From Nitzschia sp. pyKryTriq1 (lineage: Eukaryota > Bacillariophyta > Bacillariophyceae > Bacillariales > Bacillariaceae), in the NCBI GenBank assembly GCA_956465555.1, contig OY101131.1, positions 633,469 to 697,468 on the forward strand: a DNA stretch of 64,000 bases. The letters run 5' to 3'. Each line of letters begins with the position of its first letter. Positions within the stretch are counted from its first letter, which is position 1. The translations under genes were made by a program, and so were the position numbers. The notes under the pieces were generated by a model. It was not told the origin of the DNA, made no database searches, and worked only from the letters and a program-made list of their open reading frames with translations. Below are positions 21,686 through 32,399 of the stretch, in pieces.

Positions 21686-23638
21686 TCACTCGATTTCCGT
21701 GCTCGTTCCTCTCAACAACGCCTGGGGATTTTGATTCTCGGGTCTCATAATAATATCAACAGCGGCGAAACTCTCGTTAGTCAATGTTTTCTCGGAATCT
21801 ACCCCGATCCAGTCCATGACTACCGAGTAAATGTACTCTCGGATTTGTTGGATTTCGCGTGCATCCGTCTCCAAGACTTGATGCGTCCAAAAGTGATGGC
21901 TAGCTCCAGCCACCATTTCGACTGGCAAAGAATATTTCGGAGACGTATGAAGTCCGAGCACGGACCATGGATCCACATCGCCATTGACGGACAAGACGCG
22001 AGATCCGGCGGAAATATCCAAACCTCCATAGTAGTCGCGAGTGGCTTGGATATTCTCGTACACGTTGGTGATATTGTAGGCCGCCTGACAAATGGCCAAA
22101 TCTTGATCGACCGTATGAAAGTGAGTGGCATACGGACACGTCTCATGGGTACAAGTCTGATAAAAGCCAACTTCGGTACATGTTTGCCACAGCCACGACC
22201 TCCATCCAAAACCTTGGACCACTGGCTTTTTCAATTCGTCTAGCATGGCCTCGAAATCGACCGAACGGCAATCGTCGGTATCGTTTCCACGTTGTTTGTT
22301 CGCAACGTCTACCAAGACATCCAGGGCAGTTCTGTTGTCGGTGCTCTCCATGGAATGAATCATGTAGTCGCAAAGTCGTTGGATATTACATAGATCGCTG
22401 TCATTACAAGACGGATCGTTTCCTTGAGCATAAATCTCAATCAAACCATCCCCCACCAGTAGGTTTTGATTTTCTTTCTTCAAGAGTGCCGTCTCGGGGT
22501 CGCACACATGCAATAGGTGCGCCAATTTTACCGGACCATTAGCATCGTCGTCCAGCATCATGGCTACCGCTTGTCGGTGCCCATTCTTGACAATATCGAA
22601 ACACTGTTGGGAGCCTCCAATCTTTTCGTATTTCAAATCCCAGCCCACCCGTTCATTGTAACCAGGAAAGTCCACCTGCAAATCGAGAGGTGCTGAATTG
22701 GAGACTGCAGCATGAATAAGATGTGGGTGCTTGAGGCGGGCATTTCCAGCCATGTATCCAGGATACGATCCTCCAAATGTCACCCATGGCATCATCGTGG
22801 GCGTATCATTATCGTATTTTTGTTCATCCGATGATGCTTGTATAGTTTGCACAAAATGAGCCAAGTCTTCCAGGGCCTGTCGAGAACTCAAATACCGAAG
22901 ATTCTTTGTGGTGACCGGGCTTTCGTCGTTTTCTTCAAAAGTCGGATAACTCTTGCCGTAATATCGATGTTCCAAGGCATATAGATGCACATTCATAGCA
23001 TACTGTTCGTACAATCTCTTGGCCAGTTCCAGCATGTCCCCCGTGCAGTGGACCGAATCGATGAGCACCGATTTGGTAAAGCCCGGACCTTCGCCTCCGA
23101 CACACAAAAAGGTGACGCTACTTTTCTTCGTCTTCTTCTTCGTCTTATTTTTGTTCGATTCTTGCTCATCATCATCAGTACCATCGTCATGGTCATGGTC
23201 ATGGTCATCATGGTCATGGTCAACATAGCGATCCGAGTAGAAATAACGCTGCTGGTAGGTCTTTAAATTCAAGGGATCAAAATGATCCAGCACCTGCACA
23301 AAATACAACTCTTGCACATCATCATCTTCGTAGTAGTCGTCGTGGTTCTTAAAAATGCTAGTTCGGCCGTGTTGTTGTTGTTGTTGTTGTTGTTGTGGAC
23401 GAGGATGGGTCATCGTCATCATCGCATCACCAGCACCAGCACCAGCACCAGCACCATCATCATTGTTATCCTCGCCCGCCGCCCCATCCTTTTTATTGTC
23501 ATTCAAAATATCCACATACCGGTAGGGACGAAGGGCATCGGCCGGTCTGATGAAAAGCGCAATCAGTAACATTTGGAATAAGGGAAGGAATAATACTAAC
23601 AACGATAGCCGCAGTTGGGGAGGGGTGCCAAAAGTCAT
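21686..23638 (-). CDS. Secreted serine carboxypeptidase, family S28 (prolyl carboxypeptidase/DPP2-like)
   Basis: Single exon, 650 residues from the ATG at 23638; the frame further upstream opens only with TTG. A signal peptide is present (LSLLVLFLPLFQMLLIALF, then ADA). The S28 signature is clear: LDHFDP near the mature N-terminus, CVGGEGPG, ALEHRYYGKSYP, the nucleophile elbow TFGGSYPGYMAGNARLKHP, and GASHHFWTH bearing the catalytic His; the Asp is expected in NGDVDPWSV. Such enzymes cut after Pro or release dipeptides in acidic compartments or outside the cell. Odd features are a Gln run, an Ala-Gly repeat and a His/Asp alternating insert (DHDHDDHDHDHDDG) followed by a Lys-rich stretch between early core strands. 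Several N-glycosylation sequons agree with secretion or a lysosome/vacuole location. Confidence 0.9.
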   Translation of the reverse strand: MTFGTPPQLRLSLLVLFLPLFQMLLIALFIRPADALRPYRYVDILNDNKKDGAAGEDNNDDGAGAGAGAGDAMMTMTHPRPQQQQQQQQHGRTSIFKNHDDYYEDDDVQELYFVQVLDHFDPLNLKTYQQRYFYSDRYVDHDHDDHDHDHDDGTDDDEQESNKNKTKKKTKKSSVTFLCVGGEGPGFTKSVLIDSVHCTGDMLELAKRLYEQYAMNVHLYALEHRYYGKSYPTFEENDESPVTTKNLRYLSSRQALEDLAHFVQTIQASSDEQKYDNDTPTMMPWVTFGGSYPGYMAGNARLKHPHLIHAAVSNSAPLDLQVDFPGYNERVGWDLKYEKIGGSQQCFDIVKNGHRQAVAMMLDDDANGPVKLAHLLHVCDPETALLKKENQNLLVGDGLIEIYAQGNDPSCNDSDLCNIQRLCDYMIHSMESTDNRTALDVLVDVANKQRGNDTDDCRSVDFEAMLDELKKPVVQGFGWRSWLWQTCTEVGFYQTCTHETCPYATHFHTVDQDLAICQAAYNITNVYENIQATRDYYGGLDISAGSRVLSVNGDVDPWSVLGLHTSPKYSLPVEMVAGASHHFWTHQVLETDAREIQQIREYIYSVVMDWIGVDSEKTLTNESFAAVDIIMRPENQNPQALLRGTSTEIE

Positions 23639-24774
23639 CGTGTCGGGAGGATGCGATTTGCGTTTTGGATATAACTTCTTATTGTAATCTATACACAATA
23701 AGTTCGATGGCCCTATTTTGTGCTGAAGCAAAACTTGCGAGATCGTCTCTCTCTATGCTGATGATCTCTACTCTACCTTATTTATGCGATGAGTACTGTA
23801 CACGTACTGTACTGGTACCATAGTACTGCGCTCTACATACCTACCGAGTACTTCCGATAGGTCATACTGGTACTGTAATGGCGACAGACTGCATCGCAAG
23901 CTTCCAAGTCGACTTAGTCGTACCTTACAAATATACACATAATAGTGTACGGTCAATAATATTGTTACGTATTAGGTTCCCTATTACTGTGAATGTTGTA
24001 GACTGTGGAGAATACTATTGTATCGATATGATATTACTTGCGTAATGCGTTGCCCCCCATCCTTCTTTTCGTTGTATCTGATTTCTGATGATTATTCATA
24101 GTCTGCTCATCATATACTCATAGTACCGCACGATTGTTGTATCAGGTACACAAGTAATAGTCTTCTACTCGCATCATTCAGTGGCCCAACTCGCGACCAT
24201 TATTCTCCATCCTCCAGTGATGTTTACTCGATCGATGATCTTGTGTGATCATCGGTCGTCTCTCTCGTCGCGGTCGGATATGGTTCTCTGGGATAGGTGG
24301 TCGCCAATTCTTGGCGCGCTCTGGTCGACTTCTGGTCTGTCCGTCTCTCGTTGGGGGGTGCGAAAGATTTCCTCGAAAAACGGATAATTCGGGGTGGAAA
24401 AGTGCTCCTGTAATCTTCCCCCCAGCATAATACCGGTATAATACCGGTAGTACTCGCGTACGTCGTATCGAATATTACGCAGCATAGCGACGCGAGTGAC
24501 GAGTGACGAGTGCATAACATAAAACGATAAGAAAGAATGCTGGTGATGAGAGGATTCATTCATTCTGCATCGGCCGGTGACCGGTGAGATATTATTATGG
24601 GAACCTTTTGTTGGAACACCACATTGTCTTGGTGGGTCCTCGACTAGTCTAGAGTAGAGTACTGTATTCTTTTAGAGGGAGTGACGCAGTAGTATATGGC
24701 TACGAAATCTTCCTCTTCGTCCGCTGAGCGCTGAGTGAGGACATCGCATCATCATCATCAGCAGCAGCAGCAGC
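23639..24774. other. Divergent intergenic region
   Basis: About 1.1 kb between the S28 gene (-) and the GT8 gene (+), so both promoters lie here. GTAC and TACCGGTA palindromes occur near 23810 and 24430. An ATC/CAG microsatellite directly precedes the GT8 start. No gene or RNA recognised. Confidence 0.5.
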
Positions 24775-26606
24775 ATGGCGTTAGAAATTGGGAAAAGAAA
24801 TAAGTCAAACACACACAGACGATTTAGATTACTCGTTCGATTGTTGATTGCCCTTGGTCTGATTGGGACGGTAATTCACCCGTATTATTTGAGTTTCCAC
24901 GGTGGTGGTGGAAGTTCCAAAGATCGTTTGTCATTATTTTCCAGCGGCGGTAATTTCATAAAGATTGACCGCCACGAGTGGACCGCCGCCGCTAAAGACT
25001 ACACGCAGCAGAAAGGAGGACGAGCAGCAGCAGCAGTGGCAGCAGTCAATCAAACGACGACTACGTCTTCTGGACGCGAAGGAAGGTCAGCCAATAGTAC
25101 CGCTGGGACTCCAGCTAATATCATCCTACCCCACCGAAAATGGGCTTACGCATTTCTGGTAGGAGGAATCCTCAATCCAGATACCGAATACAGAGGATTC
25201 TTGTACGCCGTAGTGGTAGCGGCGAAACGGCTTCGAGACTTGGGCAGCCGAGCAGATGTGGTGCTTTTCGCACAGCTATCCTACAAAACAACGGAAACAA
25301 AGCTGCCAGCGGAAGAAGAGAAATTGCTGAGATCGCTCGACATACAAATCAAATACATTCCGAAATTTGCTGGAAACAAGCACGAAGGGTTCTATTCGCT
25401 GATGATAGAGAAGTTTCGAATTCTGACCTTGACCGAGTATAGCCGCGTGTTATATCTGGATTCGGACGTTATGCCTCTTTGCAGTTTGGACTACATTTTC
25501 GAATTGAGCGACCCACCCAAAGGCATATCACCCCAACTAAAAGAAAATGTGGCGCTAGCACAGAAATCTGAACCGAGCAATGTATGTAGGTATTCGCACT
25601 AATGGCTGACTTTCGTGATGCAACAGTATTTCAGTGCCCGCGAGATTTGAATGTGGAAACCCTTTGATCGACAAAATATCCTCTCATTATTTTATTGTGT
25701 CTTCTTCTTGATCTGTATACTCGTATGTCGTATGTATGATGTGCGGCATCAGGCTGGATTTTTTATGCTTCAACCTGGAGATGAGAACTATGCAGCGTTG
25801 TTACAAGTGGTACGGCGGCGTGAAGAAGAAGCGCTTGCCATGCCCTATCCTTATTTTGACATGGATATTGGATGGGGTCACAGATTCAATGAATCAGCAG
25901 GAGATCATTGGAGGGCTCCCAAGGTAACAAAGGGTCTCAAGTGGAAATGGCACGCAAGCTTTGCCGATCAGGGATTGCTGTATTATTACACGAAATATGT
26001 CAAGCAACAGGTGTCCTTCATTATTCGGGCGGACGTCGAAAACTGGGGACTTCATGGTGGGAAGAATGGTACTCTGCAGCTGGAAGCGACCCAGGTTGAA
26101 CTCTTGAACCAGTACTCGTGCATTCCACCAGAAAAACACGGACGATATAGTGAGGTGGCTCCATACCGAGACTTTATCCATTTCACAGGTATGGGCAGCC
26201 AGTACACGCTCATCGCGGTTGATGCTGTTGTTCGCTTATTCTGTATACACGGCGTATCATCTCACTCCTTCTATTCAAAACCTTTTGCCGCCATGTTGAT
26301 TATACCCCAGGCAAGAGTAAACCGTGGCAGCAAGAATACGAACAGATGGAGGCATGGCTTGCAATCAAAACTGGGCAGGACTTGTCCAATGACGTGCGTC
26401 TCCTCTGGTACTCTGCTCTCAAGCTAGCCATTGCCGACTCGAACGCCACCATATCCATGGATTTTTTTGCCAAGAAACCCGTCACGATGGGCGTAGCCTC
26501 CACTTCGCAACAAATGTATGAGCACCTGGTGGAAAAGCGAAAGCGCGGCTGGTCCTCCTATCAGCAGCAGGAGGATGCATCAACAACAGCGCCGCCCGTC
26601 TCTTGA
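24775..26606 (+). CDS. Glycosyltransferase family 8 (glycogenin-like) membrane protein, 3 exons
   Basis: Exons 24775-25581, 25753-26188 and 26311-26606 join to 512 residues. Introns are GTATGT...CAG (phase 0) and GTATGG...CAG (phase 1), and the total is in frame. A short basic cytosolic tail is followed by a signal anchor (LLVRLLIALGLIGTVIHPYY), so type II Golgi topology. The GT-A fold of GT8 is evident: KWAYAFLVGG at the start, the DxD metal motif in YLDSDVMPL (229-231), the splice-joined N|AGFFMLQPGDENY, and HFTG|KSKPW at the exon 2/3 join, all classic glycogenin/galactinol synthase positions. It would transfer a sugar from a UDP-sugar with Mn2+, keeping the anomeric configuration. The acceptor is unknown; the anchor argues for glycan synthesis in the Golgi rather than storage glucan initiation. 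Confidence 0.85.
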
Positions 26607-26947
26607 ATCGACTTGCTGTAAAATCTGTCACAAGAAGTGGGGAAGGACGGTGACGATGAAAGCATTGAGAATACGTTAAAGTTTATCAAGTAGAGAGGTG
26701 AATATTTCGTGCTACTAGAGCAATAAACTCCTTCCTACTCTGGAGTACATTCATCGGGACCTGCGCACCATCAACTCTTCCGCTGCAAAACCAGTCCACT
26801 TTCAACAAGGCCGAGTTATCTCTCCAACTTTGCAGGCGAGTGCTTTAAATTGGGGAAGGCAATTTTGACAGCTACTACTTGATCTTCTGTACTTATTTAT
26901 TTTAAAAGAATTCGATGCTGCTGCAGCAGTCCTTCCTTCTTCGGAGC
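26607..26947. other. Convergent intergenic region
   Basis: About 340 bp between the GT8 gene (+) and a sulfotransferase-like gene (-), holding the two 3' flanks. No gene, RNA or repeat recognised. Confidence 0.5.
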
Positions 26948-27953
26948 TCATCCTGCTTCGCGGTGGTGCTGACTAGTGCTATCACTGGCCTGGTGTTGCA
27001 ATGCATACTTGAAAAATTCGCAGTCCATTCGTATCAATTGGAGCGAATACTCGAACAAGGCCAAATCGAGTCTGTTGAGAGATTTGTATGCTTCATCGCG
27101 ATATTGCTCTCTATAACTGGCGTCAAAGGTATTTTCTGAGTCTCTCTGTAGAGTCTGCATATCTTCCATGCCCATGAGCTGCAGCGTATTTTGCAGGCAT
27201 TCCGCTGTAATGTTTAGATGATGATGCTCTTCGGGATTTATTCTCATGAGTAGGATGTAGTCAAACTTCCGAAGGGTTTCCTTGGCCCATTCCAAATGCT
27301 CAGCCGTAGGCGCGATTTGGGCAGCAACCAAGGTCCGTTCCTTACTAGTACTAGGTGTGATATTTTTTATCGACAAGTCTTGATGTTGTTGCAAAGTCGA
27401 CCACACGCGTGGATCTCCAGCAATCAGTGCCCACGTCATGTAATTCGACTGAAGCAGATTCAATCGCCATCCTTTTGCCATCCCAGAACGTGGAAGATAC
27501 CTAGCAACAAGGTCTTGATAATTATTGACATGGCTAATTGCTCTTTCCACGGGATGACGCAAAACAATGGAATACGTCCGGTCTTGGTCGCACATCGGGT
27601 GGTCGAGCCAGTTCTCATTCATAATAAAGTCTGGTTCCATGACGGCTATGTCATCGCATGAAACTTGCTGTCGTGAGTCACAGCAGCACCAGATTGGGCA
27701 AAACGAGCCGAACCAGCAGTTTTCTATCGGCGTCGAAAATTCGTTGGCCCGGGCAAGTGTACACAAGGCAGTACCAGCTGCTTTGGGTATGTGCAAATTT
27801 AAATGTCTCCGATATCGTCCTCCCAGCAGGTGATTTTCAAGAAACCGTTCCACAAACTTATCACGGTGCTTTAGGAAACAAGAAGGATCCGTCGTTGAAA
27901 TACTCCTTCGAAGCTCGTTGAGAGCACTAAGGGGGAAGAAGGGCTCCGCCACT
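26948..27953 (-). CDS. Sulfotransferase-like protein (Sulfotransfer_2 type), 5' end unresolved
   Basis: An open frame of about 335 codons with a clear sulfotransferase core. HIPKAAGTALC is the PAPS 5'-phosphosulfate loop (H-x-P-K-x-A/T-G-T, as in heparan/chondroitin O-sulfotransferases), and YSIVLRHPVERAISHVNNY carries the 3'-phosphate Arg and Ser. A short insert (IWCCCDSRQQ) is Cys-rich. The frame begins after a TAA with GTG and no ATG precedes the core. The first exon is therefore probably upstream, with AG at 27955-27954 a candidate acceptor; I could not find a convincing partner donor. No membrane anchor is visible in the present part, and the missing exon would be expected to supply it. 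Likely acts on secretory-pathway glycans; acceptor unknown. Confidence 0.65.
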
Positions 27954-28448
27954 TAGCCTTTCTTCGACCAAAGAACAAGGCATGGAAGTAGGTGGTTCGT
28001 CTTCTTTTCCTCTATTAGGAGGGGGTCGCTGCTTCTTCTTCTCGTGTTGGGAGGACCACGTAACGGCTGGAGCGATGCTTGATATAGTGGAATAAGAACA
28101 CCAAGTTTCTTCTGACAGCCCCCAGCAACGTTTCTGGGGGGTTTTCGCGCAGGTTCATTTTGTCGTGCTTATTTGATGGATTTGGTGGCGTGATCTTGCG
28201 CGAGAAAATTCCTCGAGCTCTTGCGAAACGCGAGGTCTGGAGCGCACGTAGACATTCTATGTACTACTGCGTTGGCACCCATAGCACAGCACTGCGGCCA
28301 GCATGCATAATATACAGCCGCAAAAGATCTTTTTCCTTGTGTCGACAAAAAATCTCTTTCTTCAGCAATGCTTCTGCATACAATCAGTCATTGTTGTATC
28401 GTCACTACTACTACTTGTTTGTTTTCACCTCCAGCACCACGAGCCACC
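27954..28448. other. Divergent region with a 7-bp GC hairpin
   Basis: Between the sulfotransferase (-) and aminopeptidase B (+). It may hold the missing first exon of the sulfotransferase. A hairpin CCCCCAG (28119-28125) / CTGGGGG (28134-28140) followed by G and a T4 run is the only structure seen. Confidence 0.45.
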
Positions 28449-30538
28449 ATGAGAAAATTGTGGCATTGTACGAGTCCACTTTTTTGGTTGACGACGACGA
28501 CGACGACGACGAGCGTACCTACTGTGCGAGTATCGGCATTTTCGACCCTTCGACTACCAGCGGCGGTGCAGGTGTCATCGACACTGAAGAAGCAGCAGCG
28601 CTGGTCGTCGGGCAAAATATTATCCTCCGGTACTACGGAGGGACGTTTTATTTCTTCCAGCAGTGGCAGGAGTGGCAGCAGTACGAGTACCAGTACACTT
28701 ACCCAGCTTCATGCCACCACTAACCTAATATTCGAATCCTCCTGGCCGAGCGGAGACGTGAAGGATTTCAATGCCACGACGGTTGTCGGGAAGAAAGGCT
28801 CCATGGAAGAATGGTTGCCGCAGCTGTTGGATCCACTGGGATTAAAGGATTTGACACCTGCCGCAGTCACCAAAGCGATGATCCAATCCTTGGATGTGAA
28901 AACGGGAGGAGGATCCTCGTCCACCCTCTTGGCAGTAGAAGGCAATGGCGATGGCGACGACGACGGCGACGATGTCGTCCATCGGCTTGTGGTGGCGGGC
29001 CTCCCTTCCAAACTCTCTCGTCATAATCACCCCATGGCGGTTCATACTTTGACAAAATTAGTGGGCGGTGCTGCCAAAGGAGATCGATCTCGGCTAGTCG
29101 TTCTGACGGACGATTTTGCCATTGGACCGTTGGCACTGGCCATTGCCAAAGCCTTTCCACTGTTTTCCATGAAAAGTACTAACAACAACAACAACAACAA
29201 CAACAACGGCGGCAGCAAAAAACCCACTAAGGACAAAGACTTGCACATTATCTTTGTCAAATCAGATGGGGGTGTAGTGGACGATCCTCAACAACTCAGA
29301 GCAGCTCAGGTTGCTGCCAAGGGGGCACAACTCAGTGCTCGTTTGGTGGATTCGCATCCCGAATTATTGACGACGAGCCAATTTTCCAAGGAAGTCAAGA
29401 AATTGGTCGAAGAACAGCAGGGCAAAGTCCAAATGACGGAAATTATTGGAAAGGAACTAGCGATAAAAGGCTATGGTGGTCTGTACGGTGTTGGTAAGGC
29501 AGCCAATTGCCCTCCGCGAATGATCATCTTGGAATATGACGACGGGGATGCTGATTCCGAGACTGTCGCTCTGGTCGGAAAAGGGATTGTGTACGATACG
29601 GGAGGTCTTTCCTTGAAGGCAAGTGTAATAATCCAGCAGTCTCTTTGTTGGGTGTCCCTTTATCATCCATGGGGTATATTCTCACCTTTTTTTTATTTCA
29701 CATATCATGCTGTCTCTTTCGTTTCTTTGTTGTCGTCCGTCCATCAGACTCGCGCTGGAATGGCCGGGATGAAGCATGACATGGGAGGTGCCGCCGGCAT
29801 GGTGGGTGGTTTTTTTAGTGCCGTAGAGTTGGGTGTGTCCAAGAAGGTGACCTGTATTCTCTGTTTGGCGGAAAACGCAATCGGACCCGACGCCTTTCGA
29901 AACGATGGTACGTAGCGTACGGACAGACAGGAATGCTGTTGTGGATTGTTTGTTACTTCGGTGAGATAGTCAACAACATTCAGCTGATCGTCCGTTGTCT
30001 CATACACTATGCTATTTCAATTGTGCTGGTAGATATTTTGGAAATGTACAGTGGAAAGACAGTCGAAGTCAACAATTGCGATGCCGAAGGACGATTAGTA
30101 TTGGGAGATGGAGTGGCCCACGCCACCAAGCACATTGAAAACTTGAATCTAGTGGTGGATATGGCAACGCTGACTGGCGCCCAACTGGTGGCCACAGGAA
30201 AAAAGCATGCTGGAATCCTCTGTAACACTCCGGAAGTGGAAACGCGGGCCATGGCAGCGGGGTTGCATTCGGGAGATTTGTGCTATCCGTTGTTGTACGC
30301 CCCGGAACTACTGATGGACGAATTCAAAAGTGAAGTAGCGGATATGAAAAATAGCGTCAAGGATCGGTCCAACGCGCAGACGTCCTGCGCGGGGCATTTT
30401 ATCGAAGCCCATTTGGATGAATCCTACGAAGGAGGATGGCTGCATGTCGACATGGCAGGGCCTGGAACAAATGGACAACGCGGTACCGGCTATGGGGTGG
30501 GGCTCGTCTTGAGTCTTTTGGATGCACCGGGTTTCTAG
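28449..30538 (+). CDS. Leucyl aminopeptidase, peptidase family M17 (paralogue B, organelle-targeted)
   Basis: Exons 28449-29618, 29748-29907 and 30033-30538 join to 611 residues. The start is chosen for its GCCACCATG context. The M17 motifs are intact: GKGIVYDTGGLSLK, MKHDMGGA and NNCDAEGRL. Against paralogue A it has a longer N-terminus rich in Ser/Thr with VSA|FSTLRLP at 28-37, which resembles a plastid signal cleavage site, so plastid or mitochondrial import is likely. Intron 2 (125 nt) sits exactly where paralogue A has its intron. Intron 1 (29619-29747) is absent from A and has a GC donor (AAG|GCAAGT) and CAG acceptor. It is 129 nt long and free of in-frame stops, so its retention would insert 43 residues inside the catalytic motif. 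An Asn run (NNNNNNNNN) is inserted near residue 245. Confidence 0.9.
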
Positions 30539-31814
30539 AAGATCATGTTGGTTTTGTCAATATGAAAATACCTTCTGGTACTATGAGCTAAATGGAGAAA
30601 ATGGCTCAGTATGCTCGCACATGGCGGTCGGACGGAAGCAGACGTGACGTACTGTAACTACAAGTATAGTTTCTGCTCAAAAAGCACCCGATTGGACGTT
30701 CCAATAGTCAAGAGTAGTACTCTCTAGTGATTGAACGAACGAACCTAAAAGGAATAATTAGTTCTAGAAAGTGTAGTGTGTGGCAAACCTTCTTTGATTT
30801 TTTGGTGGCTTACTTGTTTTAGAATGGAGTTTCCAAGAAAGGAATGATAGAGAGTGATAATAGGTAGGGAACAGATTTCTTGTAGGGGGGGTCGATTTTC
30901 GCATGGTCCAGTCATGGGTACAGTACGTACAAGCTGTCCCGGTGGTCTTATCTACCAGCTATGTATAACAAGACTCGATTCAGGACTCAGAGAAGGAGGA
31001 CGCCACGAAGAACACGAAGAACAAGAATTGGATGGGGGCGGAATAATTCGATAGCGCTGCGCTATCATGTATAGCGCTCGCAACGTGCCAGGTACCAGTA
31101 CATACGGTACAATCTGGACCGGTACAGTACAAGTACAAGGTACATAGTATGGGTCCGAACGAACGGGGGGCGGCCGGCGCGCCGCCCGGCCCTGCTTCAC
31201 ACGGAGGAACTAACAGGTACAGTAGAAGGGCCTGAAAAGTCTCCTTCAACCTTCAACCTTGCTTCAATGTCTTCTCTCCAGCGAACCGCATGCCCGGAAG
31301 ACTAGACTGTAATGAATAATTGGTTTGAAGTTGTTCGCCGCGCACAAATTCGTCGGGGTTCCCTTGTGGCGACTACTTAGTAGCGAAAATTGAAAACAAG
31401 AAGGAGCCATTGAACCACAACTACAGTATGAAGCAACAACTACCGGTAGTACCGACCGCTAGCTGCAATGATGATGCGGAACATCTGCAAAAGAACATCA
31501 TCTGTCGTGTCTAGGGGGGATGTTCGCTCGTTCGGCGAAGTGGGAATTCCTTGCCTTGCCTTGCCTTGCCTTGCTTGCCTTCTGCCTTGCTTGTGCTTGA
31601 TGCTTCGGATTTCTTCTCTTTCCCGGCAATCGGATGACACCTCTCTATCTCTCTTCTCCACTTCTCTAAAAATTATTCCTATTTTTGAGACTGCCACTAC
31701 TCTACTACTCTACCGTCACTCTGTAGTAGAGTCTACAAAACTACTCGCCTCCTTCACAACCTGCCACAAAATCAAAGACAAGTTCGTTTCTTCTCACCGA
31801 AAACAAACAACACA
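30539..31814. other. Intergenic region, no gene recognised
   Basis: About 1.3 kb. It contains GTACCGGTAC-type palindromes near 31090-31140, a GC-rich patch near 31170-31190 (GGCCGGCGCGCCGCCCGGCC) and a CCTTG microsatellite near 31550-31580. Open frames here are low in complexity. Confidence 0.5.
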
Positions 31815-32399
31815 ATGATGCAATCCAATTCAAACGCAACACAGAAAAGACGTCGTGTGTCTTTCTGCAATGATGCTTTACAGATTCGGCTGCCCGTGGA
31901 TGCTACTGAAACTTGCGACATCCCTTCCGAGCAGCTCTGGTACACGAAAGCTGAGCTTTCGTTGATCAAGCGTGAGGTCGGCAGCGTCTTGATTCGCCGT
32001 GCCATCGCAAAGACGAAACAACATGCCGAGGACGAACACGATGACCCTGCACTCTGGGGGCTCGAGAGACACGGCCTGGAGCGACACCACACCAAGAAGA
32101 CCACCATCAAGCTGATCCTACTTGCGCAGAACATGAAAGAAAGCAAGAGTGATCCGGAGTTTCTTCGCAATGTTTCACTTCATTGCTCCAGGAAAGCTCA
32201 ATCTCTCGCTAGCGAGCAAGGTTTCCGCGACTCGTGTCACGTCTACTATGAAGACTCTCTCGCGAAGCTGGTGGATGATTGCATTTTTGATTGCAGCATT
32301 CCTTCAATTTGCGGCTGTAAGCGCTCTCCTCCGACAGCAACCTTCCCTCTCGCTGAGGATCACGGACGACGAGTGCGGAGCCGTGTTTCTGCTGCCTAA
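31815..32399 (+). CDS. Small protein of unknown function
   Basis: Single exon, 194 residues, ATG start. It begins with a basic phosphosite-like motif (KRRRVSFCNDALQIRLP), then SEQLWYTKAELSLIKREV, a segment GLERHGLERH, and helical segments rich in Ser/Gln (NMKESKSDPEFLRNVSLHC). I have an impression of an expanded diatom family with the order RRVSF, WYT-x-x-EL, RGLE, but cannot assign a function. No signal peptide or membrane span. The C-terminal 35 residues look unlike the rest and may be read-through into non-conserved sequence. Confidence 0.6.
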   Translation: MMQSNSNATQKRRRVSFCNDALQIRLPVDATETCDIPSEQLWYTKAELSLIKREVGSVLIRRAIAKTKQHAEDEHDDPALWGLERHGLERHHTKKTTIKLILLAQNMKESKSDPEFLRNVSLHCSRKAQSLASEQGFRDSCHVYYEDSLAKLVDDCIFDCSIPSICGCKRSPPTATFPLAEDHGRRVRSRVSAA

